Origin: Schistocephalus solidus
Taxonomy: Eukaryota; Platyhelminthes; Cestoda; Diphyllobothriidea; Diphyllobothriidae
Length of the DNA: 64,000 nt
Assembly: GCA_017591395.1 (NCBI GenBank)
Contig: WEDG01003316.1
Location: forward strand, 62,001 to 126,000
Direction: 5' to 3'
Shown here: piece after piece, positions 24,331 to 34,265 of the stretch
Layout: each line of letters begins with the position of its first letter
Position numbering within the stretch: position 1 is the stretch's first letter
Position numbers and translations under genes: made by a program
The notes under the pieces: generated by a model
Database searches by the model: none
Seen by the model: the letters and a program-made list of their open reading frames with translations, nothing else
Told to the model about the DNA's origin: nothing

Positions 24331-24514
24331 AGCGGGCACTACTCGGTAAAAATCGATGTGGCTAGGAAGAATGCCTAAAATGACAGTGAATTGCACGATT
24401 TAATTTGTTGAGCTTTTCTCCTCTGAAGATGCTTCACGAACCGGTTCGAAGGTGCAGGTGCATAGCCCATTCAAACTAAATTGGGTCAGTTAAATTATTT
24501 GAATCTGCTATGAT
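24331..24514. other. Spacer between PLE relic and family B element
   Basis: Contains 'actcggtaaaaatcg', similar to the left edge of the family G core, but the palindrome is missing. Nothing else. Confidence 0.3.
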
Positions 24515-24810
24515 CCCCTATTAAGTTATTGTACCTGGTAGTTATCTGGAGGATTCTCGATTGATTGCTTAGGAAATCCTGCTTTGGCAGCCACCTTCCT
24601 GCATCAGATTTGGTTGATTCCATAGGTTGCAGTAGGCTGGACGGGTAACTTGATCCAAATGTCATTAAAATAACGGCTCCCGGTGGGGTCCTCATAGCTC
24701 AGTTGACTGGAGCGTTGGCTGTACTAAAGCCTTCCCCTTGCTGGCCTGGGTTCGAATCCCACCGAGGCCGCCGAGGTTTTCAAAATTGGGTCAATCAAAT
24801 TATTCGAAAA
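24515..24810 (+). mobile_element. Family B tRNA-like element, forward
   Basis: The copy begins after 'gggtcagttaaattatttga', which resembles the tail that follows other family B tRNA modules, so it may once have been in tandem. Body 'gattgcttaggaaatcctgc' to 'aacggctcccggtggggtcc'; tRNA-like module 24686-24771 with A-box 'tagctcagttgactggagcg', ACT in the anticodon loop, intact B-box 'gggttcgaatccc' and acceptor-like ends GGTCCTC / GAGGCC. This is the best-preserved tRNA module of the family. Confidence 0.75.
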
Positions 24811-26564
24811 TACCAAAATCCCATATTAAATAGACCATTGCCCACAGGGGCCGATTTTTAGCTTTAAGAGGTGGCATACGGTGACTCTTCACTTAGCAGA
24901 GTGTTTAAACACCCCATTATCTACCGCGATTTGCAATTTGTAGCCAGTGAGCGAAGTCACAGGAGACAAGCGACTTCTTTGCACTGATTATCCCCATGTG
25001 GAAACTTAGATATGATCATTGGTTTCTTTGCTATTGAATTTTAAGTTTTCCTGTACAGTTTGTTTCTTCCAAAGAGACTCTGCTTGAGCCCCTTTCCATA
25101 GGAAGTGTACCTCAGCCACAGTCTCTTTGTTCGTTTGCTGTTTATTCGTTATCTTTTTGAGTACTTAGATATTTGCATTTGTATGATAAGGCTTGAATTC
25201 TGTGCTAATTCGGGACTTTGCATTTGTCGAGTGCTTTCATTTATACCATTGTCCCCAAGATCCCATCTTTCGTCATGGATCAATGCTTCCAGAAACGGCA
25301 GACCATTTCCCTGTCCTTGATAAAGAAGTGGATTACGGGCAAAACTGCGACAAAAATCGCAGTTCCTTTCAAGGAATTATCATCAAAATTAGGAGCCCAC
25401 ACCTGTGGCCTTTCCGGCTTGACTTTCAGTTTTCTCGTTTTTAAGACCAGTCTCAATGACGAGTTCCGAGAGCAACAAATCAATCGAAGAACTCTCGATC
25501 TGGTTGTACATAGTTCCATCGAACAAAAATGCGTCAATGTACTGAGTTAGCGGTTATTTCATCAAAATTTCGTTATTTCGTTTAGGACTGTGAAAGGGTA
25601 ATCCTGTGAGATTCGCAGTAGCAGTAGCGAGCCATCGAGCAACGTGATAAGTTCATCAGCACCGATCTGCAGCCCTTTAATTTTCCTCAGGAACTAAAGA
25701 GCTGAATCAATGGTGGTATCACATTTTGAGGTCAACAATTTCTGGTGTAAATTTCATCGAACTAAATTAAATCTAAATGTAGGGAACTAGAGTGTTGGAT
25801 CGCCGACACCATAGCTATATTCAGCTGACCTTTAAACCTGTTACTGGATTCCCTTGTCAGAGAAGAAACGGCTGCAAAACGCAACAGTTATAGAGGGTGG
25901 GGACAAACCGGCACATCAGGCTCGCTAGTCCGGAGGTGATTCCGCAAGCCTCTGTATGTCGGCTTCAGGTCGATCTATCCGTCGTTGCCATACATAGGCC
26001 AACGAAAACAAATGTGGCGGAAATTTTTTGATGTTTTTGTGTAAAGATTTTGCTGCCTGTTGACTGAATTCCCATTGTAAGCCCATGCTTTAATCGGATT
26101 CGCAGCTTGCCTTGCTGCTGGTGCGTTCGTAAGCTCATATGAATAAAGCAGTACTTCCGGGGATCGAATAGCCATCTTCTTCTCTTCTCCTAGAATGTGA
26201 ACATAACAAAAAATGGTCCTACAGGTCACCAAAGCAACGATCCAATAGGCGCACAGACTTGAAATATTTAATGTTGCCCATAGATCCTACCAGGAATACG
26301 CTGGTTGGTTTCATAGTCAGTACTTCAGGCACCGCTATTTTGTCAAACTGATTGCAGGCCTGCTGTTCCTTCCATAGGCTCGTGACTGTCAGTTATTAAT
26401 CGCTCTTCCAGTCGCATTAAACTCAAGGCAATGCTGTCCGCCCTCATCTTCCGAGGAGCGGAACACTTAGCTCTGTTAATGTTCAAAAATGGTTGACTTG
26501 CCTTTACAGGGTAGGTTTTGCTCTGTCGAAATTATTTTATCATCTCATCAGGTTCATCGCCCTT
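24811..26564. other. Non-coding with overlapping open frames
   Basis: 25105-25550 carries overlapping open frames in several frames on both strands, longest 110 codons, none with a motif or splice context I trust. The rest is featureless. Confidence 0.4.
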
Positions 26565-26835
26565 CAATGGTGCTCGCCGATCAGTACCAGGACTGACTGG
26601 CCCGCTTGTTCATCGGGCTAACTCTCGAGCCCTGCCAGCAGCCGCAAGGTGGCTGGTGATATAAATTACTGCCGAAGACAAGGGAGACTGCCATGGTCAT
26701 TGCTGGCTTATTAACCGTTACCTAACCTTAGATGTTGCGGTACCCGAGGATCGAAACTGCCACCTGTTGGCTGCAAATCCAACGCTCTAATCATTGAGCC
26801 GATCGATGGTCACCTGCTAATAGTCCTGATCGAAG
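26565..26835 (-). mobile_element. Family D tRNA-like SINE, reverse, near full length
   Basis: On the minus strand: tRNA-like head ('ggctcaatgattagagcgtt', B-box-like 'gtttcgatcctcgg'), body 'aacggttaataagccagcaa', 'tgaccatggcagtctccctt' and 'gtcttcggcagtaattta', ending at 'gatcggcgagcacca'. It meets a forward copy at about 26835, heads together. Confidence 0.7.
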
Positions 26836-27000
26836 CCGACAGGAAAACGAGCTCATGGCACAATGATCAGAGCGTTGGATTTCTAACCAACAAGTCGCGG
26901 GTTCGAGTTTCAGGTGCTGCAACATCTGGGGATTGGGTATGTTCGGCTGATAACGGCTAATAAGACAGAAATGACCATCACAGTCTCCCTAGTCTTTGTC
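26836..27000 (+). mobile_element. Family D tRNA-like SINE, forward partner
   Basis: Head 'cgagctcatggcacaatgat' 'cagagcgttgg', anticodon arm with TCT in the loop (as in tRNA-Arg), B-box-like 'gggttcgagttt', body 'ctgataacggctaataagac' 'agaaatgaccatcacagtct' and end 'ctagtctttgtc'. The distal half of the body is absent. Confidence 0.7.
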
Positions 27001-27417
27001 AAAAACGTTCTTTATCGACTTTCGGTAGGAATAGACTGACTGTGGAGGGTTTAACATCCCTAGTTTTTAAGTAGGCCTCTAACTGCACTGTTGGATTTTG
27101 AGAGAGATTTGACCTCACTACTCCTACTCCTACTGGCCGCTTTGGTAACGGAAACGTATTTCCTTTTGAAAAGTAAGGAAAGTGAACACAATATTCATGT
27201 GATCTCCTCTTCTTCTCCTCACTTATATATGAAAAAGCGTGTTTTGGTTGTGCACGGGGGTGTATCTTCAGCTCTCCTGGTGGTACCACCACCTCCCCCA
27301 ACAGAAGGATAAAGGTGGACAAATAGAAGTTAGCGGATGAAAGACACAATGAGGGGCCGGTTTTCAAGATGAACTTGGCACACGACAGTTATGTGCGTAG
27401 AAGGCTTGCCCCTCTAA
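27001..27417. other. Non-coding, no recognised feature
   Basis: A 122-codon minus-strand frame (26999-27367) overlaps here without recognisable content. Confidence 0.4.
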
Positions 27418-28041
27418 GTGTGTGTGTGTGGCGTGATGGAAAATAAATGCCGTCCATTTATTATGGCGCTCCGAGTCACTTGTGATAGTGTTCGAGTGTG
27501 GACGGGCAGCCAGCCCAGGTGCACCCGTTGTTCCGGGTTTCACAATCGTCCGACAGTTGATAGTGCGTGCTCGTGTTTGTTTCAGACAGTGTTTAATCAT
27601 TGCGCCAGTAAGGCTCTGCGGTTATGGAATTCTCTGACATCTATGACTGGCCACACACGCGTACGTCTGCACACACTCTCCTGTTTCAAACCCACAGGAA
27701 AGACGTATGAAGGGATGGCGAAGAGAGTTGGTCAAGTAACCGACTGCCTGTCAGCAATCCTGTGCCACGACTATTTATGGGAGGGGTGGGGTTCGTGTGG
27801 CAATATATTCAGAACACTTTTTGAAGCTACCGCTGCTGGTTTGACGGATTGGGATCCAGGAAAAGTACAGGGCTATTTTCCCCGCCCTTGTTTGCAGCAG
27901 TTAATTCCTCTGTTGTGCAGCTATCCGAATGCTCCCATAGCTTCAGTAGACGGAGCTGCGAGGGCCAAGAAGCCCAAGTGGAGATTTTACACCAGTCTGC
28001 TACAGTCTGCGGCTTTGTTCAGTAGGCCGCTACATTTTTAG
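27418..28041 (+). other. Longest open frame of the window (207 codons), unknown
   Basis: A continuous frame from a GTG at 27418 to a TAG at 28039. A segment reading KALRLWNSLTSM resembles the RLWNSLP motif near the C-terminus of LINE reverse transcriptases, followed by LSCFK, which could match the F-K of that region. The remainder (WEGWGSCGNIFRTLFEATAA, WDPGKVQGYFP) is not recognised. No polyadenylation or splice context decides it. A chance frame or a LINE 3' relic are both possible; I do not claim a working gene. Confidence 0.25.
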
Positions 28042-28619
28042 CAAACTTATTGAAGCCTTTCATAGTACGGGCTCACTGGGGTAGTCATATTTCCAGATTC
28101 TATCGAAAGTGTTAAATTACTTGAACTATCCGGTGTCCGCTTGCTCGAGATTTATAATGACAATTTTTGTGAAAAAGCCGACGGTCGTTTGGTAGCGCAA
28201 ATAAACCCAACGCCTTCATAATCAATCACCAGTCATAACCCCGAGGTCTGTGACAATTTCCGGACACTTTTCCGATAGGTGACTAGACTGTTTACACCTA
28301 AGGTCGTGTCTGGATCTCATATAACTTTTTTAATGGCGTCAGTACACACAGGTGACATCCGGAAAGGGTGTTTATTTATAAATTATGACGGATATGCATG
28401 CTGGTCATCTCAATAGATAGACAGGATTTCTGCAACTTTATAATTTGCCATACTGTTTGACCAAGCCTATAAGTACTCAAAATACTGTCTTTTGATCATA
28501 AAAATCTTGATTAAAGTTAAATTAACCAATCAATTGTGGAACGAAATTCACTGACTTTTTCTTTGCGAGCGACGGAAGTTTTCGAAAGATTATTTGACGA
28601 GGATGTCTTGTATGTCCGC
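28042..28619. other. Non-coding, no recognised feature
   Basis: Mostly AT-rich; nothing supported. Confidence 0.5.
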
Positions 28620-28862
28620 CTTAACAGGACACAGAAAGAGGAACCGTCCACAATACATGTGGTTTTGCGCTAAATTCCAAGGAAATTATGTTCAGAATTA
28701 AGATAAGCGATAGGGTTATACTTAAGGTCAGTTTTGGGGTTAGGGTCATGAATAGACCAATGGTTAAGGTTTTTATTGTATTACCTGTAGGGTTTAGGTT
28801 TAGCGTAGGGCCACTTATTTTCAGCGAGCGGGGCTGGATCGATTCCCATGGCGTCTTTAGGC
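28620..28862 (-). repeat. Family E telomere-like-core element, reverse
   Basis: On the minus strand a degenerate CCCTAA-type core is followed by the family's constant flank ('ttccttggaatttagcgcaa', 'aaccacatgt', 'gggcggttcc', 'gtgtcctgtt'). In + orientation the core reads as 'ttttggggttagggtcatga', 'tagggtttaggtttagc' and similar. Compare 61905-62110, which shares both core and flank. Confidence 0.7.
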
Positions 28863-28902
28863 GTCCATATTGAAGGAATGTTATCATAAATATACCAGCG
28901 CC

Positions 28903-28940
28903 TCCCCACCGGTATAAGGGCCGCTGCCTGAAGCATTACA
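28903..28940 (-). repeat. Short dispersed repeat (family I), reverse
   Basis: The complement of 'gcttcaggcagcggc' plus 'ataccggtg' occurs here and, forward, at 33081-33112. The core is about 28 bases with a small internal length difference. Confidence 0.5.
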
Positions 28941-30794
28941 TATATGCCCGCTTTTTTCATTTATTCGTTCACGCCGAGATGTGAAAACACTCTAAGGATG
29001 ACTCTCATGTGGCCCAATGTTAACAGTCTTCGAACTTTCACGTTGTTACCAGGTTTAGTCCCAGTTAACCGGTCGTATTTGGTAGTTTGTGTCATTTGAA
29101 GCCACTAAAAGCGCTTGAAAATGTAAGAAAAGCAATAGAATAATGACAGGAGTTGTATTAAAGCATGTAGTGTAAAGAAATAATATACGCGCACGTTTAC
29201 GTCTGATAGAAATATTTTCGCAAGTACTTCGCAGTGCGGAAAATTGCAACATCGGAGCCCAAACAACCGATAGCCTTTATTTTCACTTTCGGGTCCAAAT
29301 ACTTCCAATAGTTAAATCTAGGGATAATGTTAAGTACAACACATAAGAAATCAACAGCGCATATTGGGCCTCTTTATCAACTCATGTGTTGAGGTTTAAA
29401 CGTGAAATGAATTTATCCCAGTTATTTGCTCCTATATACCACAAATCACTGGTTATATTATCATGCAAAAAACAAGTAATTTGTAAGGCTTTCGTTGTGC
29501 TTTATGGCGCGTAGTTTGGCGTTACTGGTTGAAATACGACTAATTGGCCGTTACCCCAAATTTCCCTCAAACCATTTTATCCTCAAGTCTTCATCATGCT
29601 TTTGGACAGACATCTGTGTGTAGGGCGACGTTCAGCCGGCCTCTGGCATACAAACGTCCAGAAACCTGTGGTAGCCCCATTTGGATCGGATCACTTCGCA
29701 TCACCGTCCCTTCGAGAACGTGAGTGTTGAATAATTTTGAAAAGACAAGGCTTAAGTTATTTTCGATGGTCGAACCAAGGACTCCATTCGATAGATGAGT
29801 TGCAGTCCTACCCGAGACCATCAGCAGACACGGAAGAATATGATGTTAGTGCACGCACAAACTTCAGAATATGAAAGTGGCGAATCGTTTGCGAAACAGA
29901 AGATTGTGCACCACCACCACCACCGCCACCGCCAACCAAGATTGTGTGAAGAAGTGTCAATTTCTGCCTACAGCTTCCTCCGAGGTGCCAGATTGGAAAG
30001 TATCCGCGGTCCAATGGGCGCCCTGACACGTTTTCTAGAAACATCGATAAAACCGATCGCAACGCATTTGTATTAGAGCATCCTTGACGGACGTGAATGG
30101 GAAGACGAGTAGGCAAGGAAGGTCTGCGTGCTGTTACTTTTGTTTGTGCGTCAGTCCTGCCCAGCCGCTGCTCACATTGGTCCGGAAAAGTGACTGGCAG
30201 CCACGCGCGTGTGGGCTAATTAGCTGGTAGCAACAGCCCCGTTCGCATACGCTACACGTGTATAATCTGCTAATGAGCCACTCTCAATACCTAAAGAGGA
30301 CTCCTGGCCGTTGACGACGGGGTCGGTCATACACTGTCTGGTTTTCGTCTAAGGGGAACTGCTTGAAAAATGGCAGAGGTCTGAATTTCTCGGGATTTAG
30401 GCAAATTGTTGATGACATTCAGACGACAGAGAACTTTTAGGAAACACATGTTCTCCTCCTCAGTTCTGTTCTTTTAAGATACAAGACATTAGGATCGGAA
30501 GAGTTACACAAAGCAGATAAGCTTTAGATGATTACTCTCCCAGAAACATCCGGTTCCTCCTGGGAACTATGCTGAGATCCTGGTGACGTGGGCTCAAATT
30601 CAGGGTAGATACAAGACGTGTGAACTATCCATGACTAACATGTGTATGCAAAAAAGTCGTCTTTCGAAGAGATTGTTCTGATACTTCGAAGAGTCAGAAG
30701 AGGTTACATGAGCTCCCATCTGAAAGGTAACAGGTAAGCCACTCCCCATATACAGGAACATTGGATTAAATTTCAGGAAGGGTATCAATTCCTG
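28941..30794. other. Non-coding with one CAC-repeat run
   Basis: A run of 'caccaccaccaccaccgcc' type near 29909-29934 produces a His-rich frame and, on the other strand, a Gly-rich frame. No gene is supported. Confidence 0.45.
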
Positions 30795-30915
30795 GGTTCT
30801 CACCCTAATCCAAATCGTAACCGTTGCCCTAATTTTAATCCTTATCTTAACCCTGACTCTAATTTCCCTGGAATTAAACTCAAATCAACCTGTTTTATGG
30901 TGCGTTCCTACTAGC
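30795..30915 (+). repeat. Family E telomere-like-core element, forward
   Basis: Core 'ctcaccctaatcc', 'aaccgttgccctaatttta', 'ttaaccctgactctaatttc', then the flank 'cctggaattaaactcaaatc' and 'ggtgcgttcc', which follow the family order. Confidence 0.6.
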
Positions 30916-31253
30916 CCGTTCGGCCAAGAGGTCACATAACTGATTTCTGCCTTTCATCGATTTCAAGATAAGTTACTTCTTTATTTTATTCCATCTTATG
31001 CCAGTTTTAAGTACACGAGGTTCTAGACCATATTGCTGCTGTAACGTTTAAACGCCAGGTTACAATGATATTATGCAGGTAGAGGTAAGAAGAGTTACTC
31101 ATGAACAGCACCAAACACGAACTCCATTCATTATCAAAGACGAGAATAGCCATACCATGATGTATTTCAAGTCCAAGGTGGCCGTGAAGATAGCCCACTG
31201 TAATTGGAGGACCGACCTCAAATACCCTTTGCGGATTACCTCATTGCCTCGCG

Positions 31254-31270
31254 CCCCCTCCCCCCCCCCC
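31254..31270 (+). repeat. Poly-C tract
   Basis: A 17-base cytosine-dominated run just before a family C copy. Confidence 0.9.
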
Positions 31271-31299
31271 AGGGAGGCTCGATATCTGCAACGGGCATC

Positions 31300-31400
31300 A
31301 AGGTGTGGCTGTCTCTGAAGGTGGATTCGAGTGAGGATCCGAAACGTCAGGCCAATAAAGCTCTTGCTCCAGTCATCGTGTCTCCTTCTTCCCCAAAGTT
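31300..31400 (+). repeat. Family C repeat, copy with longer left part
   Basis: 'ctgaaggtggattcgagtga', 'cgaaacgtcaggccaataaa', 'gctcttgctccagtcatcgt'. The upstream 'aacgggcatcaaggtgtggc' may also belong to the element. Confidence 0.6.
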
Positions 31401-34104
31401 GAAAGTTCTGCGACCAAATGATTGCAGGGACTAGTTGCCGTGCCACAGAGGAACGCCCACCCTGACATCGACATTTATAATGCACGGGTTCGTTTTACTT
31501 TTGTCTTCTTGGGGCTCCTCAACCCCCTTTCAGCTGAGTAGGCTTTGAATTCTGTTGGGTACACTCTATCTCATAAGTATCTGAGTGCACGCATAAAGCA
31601 TTCGTGTGAGCGCGTGCGTGTGAGTTTTAATCTTCTGGGCCCATGCGCATACACTAACCCGGTTGTTAACCCTGGTCAAATGTAGGATTTTTGAGGTGAG
31701 AGCCTCTACCAGCGAGTCTGTTCCTGCGTAGCAGCAGGAAAATGGGGACATGGGGACAAATACCACGCGATAGTGGCCAAGGCGCCAAAAGACAGACTTT
31801 GATCAAAATTTTACCGCGCTCATGAAAGTTAACAGCCAGTCATTTCGGTGATAAATCAATCTGTCGTCAGTCCATTTAGGACCTTGACCCAACACTATAT
31901 AAAAACAGGCGCACTTCAACTGATCGAATGAGCATTAATTATGTTGTGGACCAGTAGGGATTAGCTTTGAAGGAGCCCTCGGCGTCTTATCCAAGAATGG
32001 AGAGCTCTCCAGAGTGTCGTCAAACGGCGGCTCGACAGCAGATGATCTGGATAAACAACCCATACGGACTGGAGGAATTATGGCCGCGGTTTCAATAAGC
32101 AGGGGAACCTCTACGGTCGTCATCAGCCGTGGGGTCGTATTCTTTCTGATCAGGGCGTTTAAAAGACCTCACTTTTGGGATGACGTCAATCCGCGGGGAT
32201 TTGCGAAGTCAAAGGCAAGATTGCCCGGGGAAATCGCATCATTGATGATTTCCATCGAAATTAACCATACGGTCCCTATTAAGGGACAGTCATATAGCCA
32301 AGTGATGTACAAAAAATGCTTCCTGCGATAGACAGTTTAGGAATACGTAATTATGGGGGCGCTTTAGGTGGGATTGGATCACTCCTCCTTGTGTTAATGT
32401 CCTGCATAATTACCTTCGGTGGACCTCGTCGAAATCGACGGTCAAACTGTCGCATGAATTACACAATCAGGATTTACGACGCCCCATCAATTTTTCAAGG
32501 AGGATCCGTAGGGTGGCCCTATAAATCACCTGCTAGATTTATTTCATTTGAAGTGGCCTGAAATATAAAGTTTACAAACATATACACAACTCCATGAAAC
32601 AAATGAGGCAGGTAATTGACTAAGGGTAAAGTCTAAAGGACGTTGGTGAGTAAAAGGAATCAGTGATAACATATTGGACCTCCACCCAAATAAAGCTTTA
32701 ACTAATTTTTTTCAGTTGTTGATTTTATATTCTTTGGTTTTAAGAGAAAAGCTTTATGCAGTATTTGGCATATAGCAGAAATTACCATGGTTACTTTCCG
32801 AGGAAATTAATGTGGAACTTGGAGCAAATCCTTCGGAATAAACTTTTTTCGACTTCGGTCCGAAAGTTGACCTGAATATTTCAACTGAAACACATCAACT
32901 ACTGCGGAACAACCGCGTAATATGCATAAGCCGTCAACTCGTAGTCGGTAGTATACACTAAAAAAATTATTTACCACACTGACAACACCGGTAGAACCTA
33001 ACTCCAGTTTCCATCCTGTAACTTGGAGTTGGAAAATACACGGCAACGCTAGGAGACCGACTTATGAGCCGAACGCTTTGCAGCTGCTTCAGGCAGCGGC
33101 ACAATACCGGTGAAACGCGTGCTTTTAGCTAGTACCTGCGCTGTCAGTTTAGCAAATAATTACGTAGACCAGTAACTGCCTGAAAGGGCTGATGGCAGCA
33201 ATGGCTGTAATGGGGAAGCTGCCAATCAGGATGAACTGATTGGCGCCAGCAGGCCTAAAAGCCGAAGTTTAGCCCTGCGCTCAAAGTAGAGCCTGCCAGT
33301 GCGACACCGAAGGTGGAGCCGCAGTTATGCGTTTATAAGACCAGCCATGTTACCCACTATACCATTCGCCTCCACTTCAAACCACTAAATCCTTTTTTCC
33401 TCAGTTATCGATATCTTTCACCCTCATTAACAAGGTTCGGTCGACCGATAGATGCATGTTTCACTTACTGCCCCCCAAGTCCACCCATTTACCTTGTCTC
33501 CGAGCCTATTAAATACGTTTTTTTGCTCAATTTTTGTAGCCATAGTGTTCTAAGCGAATGCTAATGCTACATATGAAACAGATATCTGACTGAGGTCACA
33601 AGCACTATTGTACTTGCGAATCCTATTTTTAACGCGAAGCCCGAGATGACAGGAGTAAGGAACCTGGTTAACGAAACGGAAGCGCACTCATACACACACG
33701 CACGCACGTACGCACATGAAGACGCTTTGTGGGTCGAGGGGAGGGGGGAAGAAATGTCGACAGAGAATGAGGATAGGATACGGGCACACTCTGCCTTCAT
33801 TCAGCCAGTCATAAGTCTGACCACCAGCTGGGACTAGAAACACAACCATGTGCACACAGACATCGCGACGGGTTCCACATACGAATACCGCCCTAGTGGT
33901 CATAGGCATTTGGTGGAAGCGAAGTTCATTAGCGAATCCCCACCTCGTACGCTCTCCCGGTTTAATAAAGTGCTCAGGACGCATTAATTATATGCTGTTT
34001 TTGGGAATTTGCATGTTTTTGTTTCTAATCTCAAAGCGTGGGCAGGGTTAGGACGAGAGCTCGACTGTCGTTTACGACGATATCCAAGCGTGTCTCCACT
34101 TTCA
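31401..34104. other. Non-coding, one double-stranded open patch
   Basis: 31939-32331 is open on the + strand (from 'ttatgttgtgga') and partly open on the minus strand (31935-32123), with protein-like composition on both, so I cannot choose. A family I copy lies at 33081-33112. CA-rich DNA occurs near 33685-33720. No gene is supported. Confidence 0.35.
33081..33115 (+). repeat. Short dispersed repeat (family I), forward
   Basis: Pairs with the reverse copy at 28903-28940; nothing else is shared between the two places. Confidence 0.5.
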
Positions 34105-34265
34105 GGATGAGCGCCGGGACGGTGATATACGCATAGGTTAATTTATAGTGATAGTGGATTTGCACACTCTCCTCCTCCTCCTCCTCCTTACCCACCTGGG
34201 CCCGGTGTAGGGACAAACTGAACAATATTTTAGAGAGGATCAGGTGACTGGATTGGCGTGTGTCT
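34105..34265 (+). mobile_element. Family A fragment
   Basis: 'ttaatttatagtgatagtgg', then 'cacactctcctcctcctcct', then 'cccacctgggcccggtgt' follow the same order as 50455-50520. A (CCT)n expansion (34167-34189) sits in the place of the usual 'ctctcctccaccccc'. Confidence 0.5.

Noticed and set aside
24686..24771. A functional tRNA gene
   Set aside because: A/B boxes are good, but the module occurs several times attached to the same body and tail, the arms pair imperfectly, and the anticodon loop is shared by decayed copies, so it is a SINE-type copy.
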